Source: Alphaproteobacteria bacterium | Lineage (GTDB): Bacteria; Pseudomonadota; Alphaproteobacteria; UBA8366; Aestuariispiraceae | Reading direction: 5' to 3' | Assembly (NCBI GenBank): GCA_006844765.1 | Contig: SPJV01000074.1 | Span: 1-64,000, forward strand | Length of the DNA stretch: 64,000 nt | In this document: positions 8,868 through 16,252 of the stretch, piece by piece | Layout: every line of letters starts with the position of its first letter | Numbering within the stretch: the stretch's first letter is position 1 | Program-made: the position numbers and the translations under genes | Notes under the pieces: model-generated | Told to the model about the DNA's origin: nothing | Seen by the model: only the letters and a program-made list of their open reading frames with translations | Database searches by the model: none

Positions 8868-10001
8868 ATGTCCATGAATACCGCTCGGTTGGAACCCCCT
8901 TTTCCCAATTCCGTTGCCAAAGGCGTATCGGATGGTTCGTTGTCCCGCCCGCAAACAATCCTGCAATCGCTGACTCGGTTGGTATCTCGAGCAGCCCTCG
9001 CTTTTTCGATGATGTGTGGATTGTTTTGGGCGCAGAACGTTGTCGCACAGGATATTGGCTTCACCATGCATCCAGACAACCCTGTCCTACTCGTCGGGCC
9101 GGCGGGTGCCTGGGATTCAGCCTTTGTTGATCCTGCTGCAGTGATTTTACATGATGGGCAATTTCATAGCTTTTATGCAGGCGTGCCAAGCTGGCCCCAT
9201 GATTTGGCGGTTGGTCACGCATCCTCATCTGACGGCGTCACTTGGAAACGGTCTGGCCCCAATCCGGTCCTGACAGGGGATGGAACGTCGTTCGCAACGA
9301 AGTCGATTAACCCCAACAGCGTCATTGTGACAGAGGATGGGCAGTGGGTCCTTTTCTTTACCATTGCGAGCCACGGGTCCTTTAAAGGATCGATTGGGCG
9401 CGCTGTTGCTCCGCATCCAACGGGACCATGGGTTGTTGATGCCAACCCTATCTTGCTCCCGGGATCAAAGGGCCGTTGGGATCATCGTGGTATTGGGAAT
9501 GCCAGTGTTGTTAAGTCAGAGGATGGGTTCACCCTGTATTATTCTGGCGAAGGGGAAGTTAAAGGAGAACCTTATTCGACGATTGAAACCATGATCGGTA
9601 TGGCGACATCGTCAGATGGCGTGACGTGGGTGAAATATGATAACCCGGCAACAACTGATGAATTGTTTCATGACAGCGATCCTGTGATGCGCGGATCCAA
9701 TACGCCAGCCAACTGGGCAAATGACTATGTGACTGACCCTAATGTGCAGAGGACATCAGACGGTTTGGCCATGGTGTTCCGCGCCGGGAACGGCAAAAAC
9801 GTTGGCTATGCGACAAGCGTGGACGGCACAAACTGGGTGCATAAAGTTGATGGGCCTATTTTGGAACCACACCATGCCGGGGTAAGTGAGCTGTATTTTG
9901 TCAGCTTTATTCACCACAAGGGGGATGACTATATCTATTTCGAAGGCGGCAGCTATACCGAGGCGAACGGCTATCTCATAACCCGCATGGGATCATCGTA
10001 A
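8868..10001 (+). CDS. Exported five-bladed beta-propeller, glycoside hydrolase 43/32-like
   Basis: A 377-aa protein. I chose the ATG at 8868 because a GAGAGG ribosome site lies 10 nt upstream; a TTG at 8832 would add 12 residues. The N-terminus is unusually long before a hydrophobic signal segment that ends at VVAQDIG, so the mature protein is periplasmic or secreted. The mature part has repeated blades, each with an SSDGVTW or SVDGTNW type motif and a following GNPVL-like turn, typical of five-bladed propellers of the GH43/GH32/GH130 kind. Acidic residues such as FVDPAAVILHDG are suitably placed, but the substrate cannot be told. It stands alone, divergent from the AraC-type regulator. Confidence 0.75.
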   Translation: MSMNTARLEPPFPNSVAKGVSDGSLSRPQTILQSLTRLVSRAALAFSMMCGLFWAQNVVAQDIGFTMHPDNPVLLVGPAGAWDSAFVDPAAVILHDGQFHSFYAGVPSWPHDLAVGHASSSDGVTWKRSGPNPVLTGDGTSFATKSINPNSVIVTEDGQWVLFFTIASHGSFKGSIGRAVAPHPTGPWVVDANPILLPGSKGRWDHRGIGNASVVKSEDGFTLYYSGEGEVKGEPYSTIETMIGMATSSDGVTWVKYDNPATTDELFHDSDPVMRGSNTPANWANDYVTDPNVQRTSDGLAMVFRAGNGKNVGYATSVDGTNWVHKVDGPILEPHHAGVSELYFVSFIHHKGDDYIYFEGGSYTEANGYLITRMGSS

Positions 10002-10461
10002 GGTGCTGGATACGTTTGATAAGCACAGTCGTTTTCCAGCAAGCGGTTGCTCTCTTGATCGGAGACATTGCCATAGCCGGAAGGGCTCCGATCAAAAGAA
10101 AAAACCCGCTGGACCGAGAGCGACATTAGAAGCCGTCGAGATAAGAAGTGTGACGAACACTTAGCAGATTTAGCAGTGCTGCGTTGGAGGGGGCTCGACG
10201 GTTTCACCTAAAAGCAGTCCGTGCAACTGGTTGCAAGAACTCGCCGTGCCTAAAAGCCCCTAGAGCACGGCCAGAAGGGCGGCTATAGGGATGGTTATAA
10301 ATAGAGATTAATTCACTAACCATTTGATAAATTTATAAAAAAATGTTGTTGCTGCCAGAAGGAGCAAATTCAAACATGAATGAGCCCTCGCAGCTTGCTC
10401 TGCAAACAGCGACCGCTAAGTGCCTATGGTGGGATTAGCACACTTCCTTACGAAAGCGGGA
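10002..10461. other. Non-coding stretch up to the island boundary
   Basis: This 460-bp stretch follows the beta-propeller gene and ends at the repeat that matches the tRNA-Leu 3' end. It contains a hairpin with 7-bp arms (GCCGTGC at 10243-10249, GCACGGC at 10265-10271) that lacks a T-run. An AT-rich segment lies near 10300-10345. I see no supported gene. Confidence 0.45.
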
Positions 10462-10475
10462 TGGTGCCCAGGAGA
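10462..10475. repeat. Distal attachment-site repeat (copy of tRNA-Leu 3' end)
   Basis: The 14 bases TGGTGCCCAGGAGA are identical to 13626-13639, the 3' end (with CCA) of tRNA-Leu(CAG) on the minus strand. Duplication of a tRNA 3' end is the normal trace of integrase-mediated insertion. This copy would mark the far end of a 3.2-kb island. A chance 14-base match within 3 kb is very unlikely. Confidence 0.75.
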
Positions 10476-11012
10476 TCGATCTTGTTGAGATGAGATGATC
10501 TGGTCCCTGTCACAGGCGTTTGGTAGACCCTGCTCTCCAACGATTCCAGACACTTATCATCACCGTGGTTCGATGTATAGAGGCATTGTTGGTCTACCGT
10601 TTGGTCTACCCTCGTCCAACCCCAGCCAGCGAAGGGTACCCACCGGGGGAAGCGAGTTTCGCCCTGTATAGATAAGACCTCTCGGAATTCTGTGATGAAA
10701 TGGTCCTGACCTCAGGAGCCGCTAGGAGGGTCACTGAGATGGGCTTTGGTTGGCGCTGGTGGTACACCTACGTTGGCTGACCTAGGTCGCGCTCAGTGAG
10801 TCCCCTCGGTGTCGGACAAGGGTCATCTGGACGGTGAGGCGGTGAGTGGATAAGGACCACCAGAGAGAAGAGGATCGACAGGGTTTCTATGCACCAAAGA
10901 TAAGAGATGTCTGGTCTCAGGATGGTCTGGTCTTCTGTGTCTTCTTCATCGGTTACGTTTGGATCGAACCAGGGGTCCCTTACGACTCCCTCTATAGGGG
11001 GGCTTGGGTGTT
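10476..11012. other. Non-coding left part of the tRNA-Leu island
   Basis: About 540 bp with no supported gene. It contains repeated short words: GGTCTACC occurs twice near 10590-10612, with the inverse GGTAGACC near 10521. TCACTGAG (10731-10738) and CTCAGTGA (10792-10799) form an inverted pair. The density of short repeats suggests regulatory or recombination sites rather than coding sequence. No integrase remnant is recognisable. Confidence 0.4.
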
Positions 11013-11145
11013 ACCATAGTGATAGACCTCTCATGATCACCCCCTCATACATCCCACCATAGTCATCACTATGGTCATACCTAGGTCCAACCATAGTCCG
11101 ACTTATCGATGGACTAGGGTATAGCGATGGAGGGGAGACCATAGT
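11013..11145. repeat. Cluster of five ACCATAGT repeats
   Basis: The octamer ACCATAGT occurs directly at 11013, 11056, 11090 and 11138, and inverted (ACTATGGT) at 11068-11075. The copies at 11056 and 11068 form a perfect palindrome with a 4-base loop, ACCATAGTCATCACTATGGT. The first and last copies are both followed by GAT. The cluster ends 3 bp from the stop codon of the CheD-like gene. Such clustered repeats are usually protein binding sites such as iterons or excisionase/integrase arm sites. The function here is unknown. Confidence 0.7.
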
Positions 11146-11148
11146 GAT

Positions 11149-11571
11149 TTAGTCTTCTGGAGATAGTTCGTCGATTTCTACAGACACATTTCCGTCGACA
11201 GGTACAACCTGAATTTCTGCATATTGTTTTGGTTTACACCATTTGTATTCAATGGTTGCGCCGCATCTCTCTAGAGGTTCTAGAGCCTTACGAACATAGT
11301 CGCGATCTGCTTCGTCATATGCGCCAGTCGCCTTGATTATTACGTCATTCATACTCGGACAGACGGATTCTACATCCGAAATAAGCCCATCGATGAGATT
11401 ATAGTCGCTATGTACTCCGGAACTGGCATGAACCAAGAAGCCTTTCTTCTGCCTTCTATCGCAAACACCTATTCCAATGCACGTACTCACTCCTAGAGTG
11501 TATAAGTAATCGGGTGGTTCGCACATTTGGTGGTCGGCATCTTGTTCGACCTGCAAACCGTCTCCACACAT
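11149..11571 (-). CDS. CheD-like small protein on the tRNA-Leu island
   Basis: A 140-aa cytoplasmic protein. I start it at the ATG with a GAAGGAAG ribosome site; a TTG at 11655 would add 28 residues but overlaps a gene on the other strand. The segment YTLGVSTCIGIGVCDRR followed by LVHASSG resembles the active site of CheD receptor glutamine deamidases. Thr25, Cys31 and His48 have the same relative spacing (6 and 17) as the Thr, Cys and His of Thermotoga CheD. The later part, with VIIKATGAYDEADRDYVRKAL, fits the second half of that fold. No chemotaxis genes are nearby, so its substrate is probably not a chemoreceptor. The overall similarity is distant; the function is inference. Confidence 0.6.
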   Translation of the reverse strand: MCGDGLQVEQDADHQMCEPPDYLYTLGVSTCIGIGVCDRRQKKGFLVHASSGVHSDYNLIDGLISDVESVCPSMNDVIIKATGAYDEADRDYVRKALEPLERCGATIEYKWCKPKQYAEIQVVPVDGNVSVEIDELSPED

Positions 11572-11835
11572 TGGTTCTTCCTTCTCAGCCAGAATTTGAA
11601 TGAAGAGAATACACTCACTTGGTTGCAGAGAAACTTGGCATGGTTCATCTCTCAATAAAAGAAATATGCCAAGCTGTCTTATTGCTGGAGGCTGATTTGC
11701 CCGACGTTCCTATACAAACTGTTGACTGTAGTGTCGGTGAAGAACGGAAAGATCGCCCCTTCGATCCCTTTCGTTCAGCGAAAGGCCACAACCTCAAGGC
11801 ACTGGTTGCTGACCTGAGACCGAAGTTTCCACCAA

Positions 11836-12747
11836 TCAGAAATAGAGCCCTTGGTTCGATTGATGGCTTGTTGTTGGTGTGATGGCAAGCCTATCCGGGG
11901 CATGCCCCGGATAGGCTTTTGCCGCGTATTCAGCGGGTGTTGCCCCGCCCAGGCTCGAATGTGGTCTGCTCGAATGTGGTCTGATGGTGTTGTAGTCCTC
12001 CTTCCAGGCGGCAAGCTCGATGCGGGCGTGTCGGATCGACGTGAAGAGCGTTTCGTTCAAGCATTCGTCGCGGAGCCGGCCGTTGAAGCTTTCAACGAAG
12101 CCGTTCTGCATTGGCTTGCCGGGCGCGATATAGTGCCAGTCCACGGATCGTTCCTGGCTCCAGCTCAGGATCGCTATACTGGTGAGTTCGGTGCCATTGT
12201 CGCTAACGATGGTTCGAGGCTTTGCCCCACGCTGCCAGATGAGTGCGTCCAACTCGCGGGCGACACGGTGACCCGACAGCGAGGTATCCGCTACCAGCGC
12301 TAGCCATTCGCGGCTGAAGTCGTCGACCACGGCAAGAATGCGGAACCTCCGACCATCGGTGAAGGCATCCGACACGAAGTCCGGCGACCAACGCTGGTTC
12401 GGCCCATTCGGCAGCACCAGCGGTGCCCACGTTCCCAAGGCACGCTTCCGACCACCGCGTCGGCGTACTTGCAGCTTCTCTTCCCGGTACAACCGCCGGA
12501 GCTTCTTTTGGTTCATCTCGATCCCCTCCCGAGCCAACAACAGATGCAGGCGGCGGTAGCCGAAACGCCGCCTCTCCCGCGACAACGCCCGCAGCCGCTC
12601 CCGGATCCCGGTATCGTCAGGCCGACGGGATCGATAACGGGCAGAGGTGCGATCCGCCCCCAGAACATGACACGCCCGCCGCTCGCTCACCCCATGCTCC
12701 GCACGAAGATGAGCGACCGCATCCCGCCTGGCGGCAGGCGTCACCAT
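11836..12747 (-). CDS. IS3-family transposase OrfB (DDE integrase domain)
   Basis: A 303-aa catalytic part of the transposase, with an HTH_21-type N-terminal region and an rve integrase core. The core acidic residues are seen in WSPDFVSD, TIVSDNGTE and NGFVESFNGRLRDE. It is normally made as an OrfAB fusion by frameshifting on the A7 run at its start. Near the C-terminus the motif RPHSS is doubled through a 15-bp tandem duplication in the DNA (11954-11983); the usual family motif has it once. Whether the duplication harms activity is unknown. Confidence 0.92.
   Translation of the reverse strand: MVTPAARRDAVAHLRAEHGVSERRACHVLGADRTSARYRSRRPDDTGIRERLRALSRERRRFGYRRLHLLLAREGIEMNQKKLRRLYREEKLQVRRRGGRKRALGTWAPLVLPNGPNQRWSPDFVSDAFTDGRRFRILAVVDDFSREWLALVADTSLSGHRVARELDALIWQRGAKPRTIVSDNGTELTSIAILSWSQERSVDWHYIAPGKPMQNGFVESFNGRLRDECLNETLFTSIRHARIELAAWKEDYNTIRPHSSRPHSSLGGATPAEYAAKAYPGHAPDRLAITPTTSHQSNQGLYF
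11954..11983. repeat. 15-bp tandem duplication inside orfB
   Basis: CTCGAATGTGGTCTG occurs twice in direct succession (11954-11968 and 11969-11983). On the coding strand it doubles five residues of the transposase C-terminus in frame. It looks like a recent slippage event. Confidence 0.85.
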
Positions 12748-13007
12748 TTTTTTGAGGCAACATCCTTCAGCATGGCGTTGTCCAACATCGCTTCCGCCAA
12801 TAGCTTCTCCAGGCGCGTGTTCTCATCCTCAAGCGACTTCAGACGCTTCGCATCCGAGACCTCAAGGCCGCCATACTTGGCTTTCCATTGGTAGAAGGTC
12901 GCTTCGCTAATCCCATGCCGACGGCAAACATCCGCCGTCTTCTGGCCAGCTTCCTGTTCCCGCAAAATCCCAATGATCTGTTCTTCGGTAAATCGACTAC
13001 GCTTCAT
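12741..13007 (-). CDS. IS3-family transposase OrfA (helix-turn-helix)
   Basis: An 88-aa DNA-binding protein with the family start KRSRFTEEQIIGILRE, a helix-turn-helix (VCRRHGISEATFYQWK) and a C-terminal leucine-zipper-like helix. It ends in VASKKW over an A7 run that overlaps the orfB start by 7 nt, the expected -1 frameshift signal. Confidence 0.92.
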   Translation of the reverse strand: MKRSRFTEEQIIGILREQEAGQKTADVCRRHGISEATFYQWKAKYGGLEVSDAKRLKSLEDENTRLEKLLAEAMLDNAMLKDVASKKW

Positions 13008-13098
13008 AAATCCGTCTCCTTATCGTCAACGGACTCTACTCAAATCTAGAGGAACTTTCAGGTCTCAGGTCACCAGACCAAGGAGGCTAGACAAGAGT

Positions 13099-13491
13099 AT
13101 GTGGCACCTATCTTACAAGCGTTGGCGTGAATGGGTTTTTGAGAAAGAGGATAGCATAGTCAGTTTAACGACAAGCGCGGTTTCTGATTTAGATTATGCA
13201 GTTATTGGCTACCTCACAGAATGTCTGTCGGATATTGAGTTTTCAATTGTCTTGAATGCCGCTTGCGACGAAATTTCCAGTTGTCAGACAGAATGGCACA
13301 AAGATGAAATTGCATTTAATGCTACGTGGTATCGCGCTCTCTCCAGATGGCAGATCATAAGCTATGCAGGCAGCGTCAGGAAGGAAAAGGAACCTTGGGA
13401 GTTGCCAAGTAGAATACACTTACCTTTTGACCCCGAAAAGGATCGATACGCAACAATGTCGTTGGGAACCCGTATGCCGCTCAATCTATAA
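13099..13491 (+). CDS. Hypothetical protein, 130 aa, on the tRNA-Leu island
   Basis: I do not recognise this acidic, Trp-rich soluble protein. An AGGAGG ribosome site lies 12 nt before the chosen ATG, just outside the right end of the IS3 element. Its start overlaps the 3' end of the small gene that the element split, which suggests former translational coupling. There is no signal peptide or membrane segment. After the insertion its transcription may depend on the element or on an internal promoter. Only its island location and the small upstream partner hint at a role, for example as one half of a two-gene accessory module; that is speculation. Confidence 0.6.
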   Translation: MWHLSYKRWREWVFEKEDSIVSLTTSAVSDLDYAVIGYLTECLSDIEFSIVLNAACDEISSCQTEWHKDEIAFNATWYRALSRWQIISYAGSVRKEKEPWELPSRIHLPFDPEKDRYATMSLGTRMPLNL

Positions 13492-13625
13492 GCTCACTAT
13501 GTCTTAGCATCCGCTGTCGTAAAACTTAGTAGATATATCGAAATCAAAAAGGTGGATTTACGGGTGGATACCAATATCAACGAACACCCTAAATAACTAA
13601 AATTATTGACACATTCATAAGAAAG

Positions 13626-13639
13626 TGGTGCCCAGGAGA
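13626..13639. repeat. Proximal attachment-site repeat (tRNA-Leu 3' end)
   Basis: The last 14 bases of the tRNA-Leu gene, including CCA, are repeated exactly at 10462-10475. Together the two copies bound a 3.2-kb island. The tRNA remains intact, as is usual when the element restores the 3' end. Confidence 0.75.
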
Positions 13640-13712
13640 AGACTCGAACTTCCACGACCTTGCGGCCACAGGTACCTGAAACCTGCGCGTCTACCAATTC
13701 CGCCACCTGGGC
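13626..13712 (-). tRNA. tRNA-Leu(CAG)
   Basis: An 87-nt class II tRNA with a long variable arm and encoded CCA. The acceptor stem is GCCCAGG/CCTGGGC, and the D-loop region TGGCGGAATTGGTAGACGC is typical of leucine tRNAs. The anticodon stem CAGGT/ACCTG encloses the loop TTCAGGT, giving anticodon CAG. Its 3' end is the attachment site of the island to its left. Confidence 0.96.
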
Positions 13713-13919
13713 ATCGGGCGGTCGCGGGGCGTTTTGATTATCCCTGGTAGGATAGCCCCGCGAGCGGCGGCGAATGTGTCTATGGCGAGGGGTAATGTCA
13801 AGCGCCTCAAACGCCCATAGCGGCATTTTGACCGACTTTCCTTTTCAGTGACGCGACTTGGCCTCGCCGCCGCGATGCGCTATGGAAGATTTATCCGATT
13901 TTCTTGGGAGAATGGCGGC

Positions 13920-14873
13920 ATGACACCGAACTTGGTGACAGTTTTTGGCGGGTCAGGTTTCATTGGGCGGCAAGTGGTCCGCCGGCTGGCGGCTCTTGGC
14001 TGTCAGGTCAGGGTTGCAGGGCGCGATCCGGAAACAGCCTTGCCGCTGAAGACAGCGGGCGATGTCGGCCAGATTGCGCCGGTCCAGGCCAATATCCGGC
14101 ATGAGAAATCCGTCCGCGCTGCCATCGACGGCGCCGATGCGGTCGTCAACCTGACCGGCATCCTCTATGAGGGCGAGAACCAGCGCTTTGAGACCGTGCA
14201 TGCGATGGGTGCCAAACGCATCGCTGAAGCCGCCGCAGCGGCCGGTGTGGCGAGCCTGGTGCATATGTCAGCCCTCGGCATCTCCTCCGACGAAGACGCT
14301 GCCCGCTACGCCCAATCCAAGGCTGCGGGTGAAGACGCCGTCCGCAAGGCTTTCCCCGACGCCGTCATTGTTCGGCCCAGCGTTGTCTTCGGCCCGCAGG
14401 ATGACTTCTTCAACCGCTTTGCCGGCATGATGCAATATGCACCCGTGCTGCCAGCGATTGGCGGCGGGGAGCAGAAATTCCAGCCGGTCTATGTCGGCGA
14501 CGTTGCTGCGGCCATCGTGAAGGGGCTCACGGATCCCTCCACAGCGGGTGAAACCTATGAGTTGGGCGGCCCAACCGTCTATAGCTTCCGGGAACTGATG
14601 CAGCTCATCATGCGGGAGCTCGACACCCATGTCGGCTTCATCCCGGTCCCGTTTGAGATCGCCAAGGTCATGGCGTTCTTCATGCAGCTACTGCCAGTGC
14701 CGCCACTGACGGTGGATCAGGTCCGGCTGTTGCAGAACGATAATATCTGCGACGGCACCCTGCCTGGCCTCACAGAGCTCGGCATCGAACCGACGGCGGC
14801 GGAAGCCATTATCCCGAGCTATCTCGATATCTACCGCAAAGGCGGCCGCTTCTCCCAACCCAGCCGGGCATAG
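13920..14873 (+). CDS. Complex I NDUFA9-subunit family protein (NAD-binding SDR)
   Basis: A 317-aa extended/atypical SDR of the NDUFA9 type common in alphaproteobacteria. The NAD(P)-binding motif FGGSGFIGRQVVRRL lies at the N-terminus, with NLTGILYEG and SALGISSDEDAARYAQSKAAGE where the Tyr-Lys pair is expected. The C-terminus ends with the usual PLTVDQVRLLQNDN segment. I chose the ATG at 13920, which has a GGGAG ribosome site 9 nt upstream; the frame extends 24 codons further upstream without a better signal. In mitochondria the homologue stabilises complex I; the bacterial role is less clear. Confidence 0.9.
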   Translation: MTPNLVTVFGGSGFIGRQVVRRLAALGCQVRVAGRDPETALPLKTAGDVGQIAPVQANIRHEKSVRAAIDGADAVVNLTGILYEGENQRFETVHAMGAKRIAEAAAAAGVASLVHMSALGISSDEDAARYAQSKAAGEDAVRKAFPDAVIVRPSVVFGPQDDFFNRFAGMMQYAPVLPAIGGGEQKFQPVYVGDVAAAIVKGLTDPSTAGETYELGGPTVYSFRELMQLIMRELDTHVGFIPVPFEIAKVMAFFMQLLPVPPLTVDQVRLLQNDNICDGTLPGLTELGIEPTAAEAIIPSYLDIYRKGGRFSQPSRA

Positions 14874-14994
14874 TCTATCTTTCTCTCACAGGAGAGGATA
14901 ATCCATTCTAGGTGCTTATCGGGCCGCCCCGGATGATGTGGTGGAAACGAAGCAGGATCAAAAACCGCGTCCTCCGTATTTGGCCTGACGAGAG

Positions 14995-15138
14995 GTGTTG
15001 GCGATAACTGACGTTGAAGCCATTAGAACTGCCATGACACCGATTGCGAATGAGCATTCTGCTTTGTTGACAGAAATTGAAGGGCTCGAAGAGGAATTCA
15101 GAGTCTGTGAGACAAAGTCAATAAATGGAACGCCGTAA
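14995..15138 (+). CDS. Possible small or remnant ORF, 47 aa
   Basis: A GTG (or the following TTG) with an AGAGG site just upstream opens a 47-codon frame of helical, acidic character, including IANEHSALLTEIEGLEEEF. No family is recognised. It may be a small gene or the remnant of a longer one. It is the only coding-like signal in the 285-bp gap between the NDUFA9-like gene and the frameshifted gene. Confidence 0.25.
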   Translation: MLAITDVEAIRTAMTPIANEHSALLTEIEGLEEEFRVCETKSINGTP

Positions 15139-15158
15139 CGTCATTGGAGATGCATAGG

Positions 15159-16201
15159 TCAGTTGCATGACAATCGCTGATATGTAGCAGCATCCTCTTC
15201 GGCAGTTTGACGTGCGATGATGTCTCGAAGGTCGCCGTGGTTTGCAATTGAGTGCCGGAGCAGTTCGTCTGCACCGGCCACCTTGCCCCGCTTAGCTACA
15301 TCCAGATAGACCTGTGCCTCCGCGTGTTTTCCTTCAGATTCGCGGGTTTTCGCAACGAGCATTGCTGCCTCTGGATGTCCATAATAGGCTGCACCAACGT
15401 GGAAGTCGAACCACATCTCGCCAACAAACCATAGATTGAAAAACTAGGAGCGTGCCGGCCAAGCGCATAATCAACGTCGGGTCTTGGTCCTGGTGGCGGT
15501 GGACGATACCGCGCAGCCCAAAGAAGCATCTCACCGAACTCTTTGTCGACATACGTACCGGGAGTGCCTTCGAGATGGCGGAGAGCTCTGTGCAGTTTTC
15601 CGCATGCGTTTGGGCTATCGATCACCTCAATTGCCTGGTCCCGTGCTTCAAGCACCTCCAAAAACAGATCTACGAGACGTCTTAAATCGCTCTCCCCTCC
15701 ATGAGGCGCTCGTTCACCAAGACGCGCCTGCAACACGTCAAGTGAGCGGGGTATAGAGCCAGTCGGTTCGGTTTGGGCAAAGACCCCAGGGCCACCAGTA
15801 TAGAAAATATAAGATGCCGCCTTAACGATCAGAAACCGATAGCGTTCTTCGTTTGGCTCAGAGCCGCTTGGACCATATTTTAGATCTGCTATTACAGCGT
15901 CTTTTACGTCGCAGTCCGTAATCGGGGAACGTTCCGCAAGATCTAAAGCTAATGCCTGATCCGTCTTTTCTGCGCCAAATATACCATAGCCAACACCGAG
16001 CATCGTATTACAAACATCAACACCGCGATCCCCTCCGGTTTCAAGAAACTCGCTGCCAAGTTCCCAAAGCTCTTTTGGGCTCAAATCCGCCAAATTCGTA
16101 TTTTCAGTCGCTAGAGTATCAAACGACGCAAATGTCGGCCCCTCCGCGAGAGACAGACACAAACCGGCCAGTAGGAATATTATGAGCTGATATTTCCGCA
16201 T
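15159..16201 (-). pseudogene. Secreted Sel1/TPR-like protein, frameshifted paralogue
   Basis: Two frames together match the neighbouring 382-aa gene. The N-terminal part (16201 to about 15425) has a signal peptide (KYQLIIFLLAGLCLSLAEG) and several cysteines. The C-terminal part (from about 15416 to 15159) has the repeat segment YYGHPEAAMLVAKTRESEG, which aligns with HWGNPFAAKRLGEIEAFYG of the neighbour. A single-base indel near 15420 separates them, and the first frame runs on into unrelated residues. The intact protein would be periplasmic, with Sel1/TPR-like helices at its end. There is no homopolymer at the break, but a sequencing error cannot be excluded. Confidence 0.65.
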
Positions 16202-16252
16202 ACAAAAACATAAATAGGGGCAAAAAATTAAACAATCTTTGATTAATAGAAC

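Larger units (their letters stand above)
11810..13072 (-). mobile_element. IS3-family insertion sequence (IS407-like), intact
   Basis: A 1263-bp element with terminal inverted repeats: TGACCTGAGACC at 11810 and its complement GGTCTCAGGTCA ending at 13072. The ends are TG...CA as in IS3 elements. It holds orfA (12741-13007) and orfB (11836-12747), overlapping at an A7 slippery run where a -1 frameshift would fuse them. Flanking bases show no target duplication. It interrupts a small gene of the tRNA-Leu island. Confidence 0.9.
11640..13130 (+). pseudogene. Small gene (75 aa) split by the IS3 element
   Basis: From the ATG at 11640 an open frame runs into the left end of the IS3 element at 11809. 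If the bases right after the element (13073 on) are joined to it, the same frame continues for 18 codons to a TGA at 13128-13130. The joined 75-aa product has plausible helices, including KGHNLKALVAQTKEARQEY. No target-site duplication is visible, and the join is clean without removing any base. I do not recognise the family. It lies divergent from the CheD-like gene and directly before the 130-aa gene, whose start overlaps its end, so the two were probably co-translated before the insertion. Confidence 0.5.

Noticed and set aside
10243..10271. Hairpin with 7-bp arms as a terminator of the beta-propeller gene
   Set aside because: It lies over 240 bp after the stop, has a 15-nt loop and no T-run.
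11149..11655. A longer 168-aa version of the CheD-like protein starting at a TTG
   Set aside because: The ATG at 11571 has a much better ribosome site, and the longer form overlaps the IS-split gene on the other strand.
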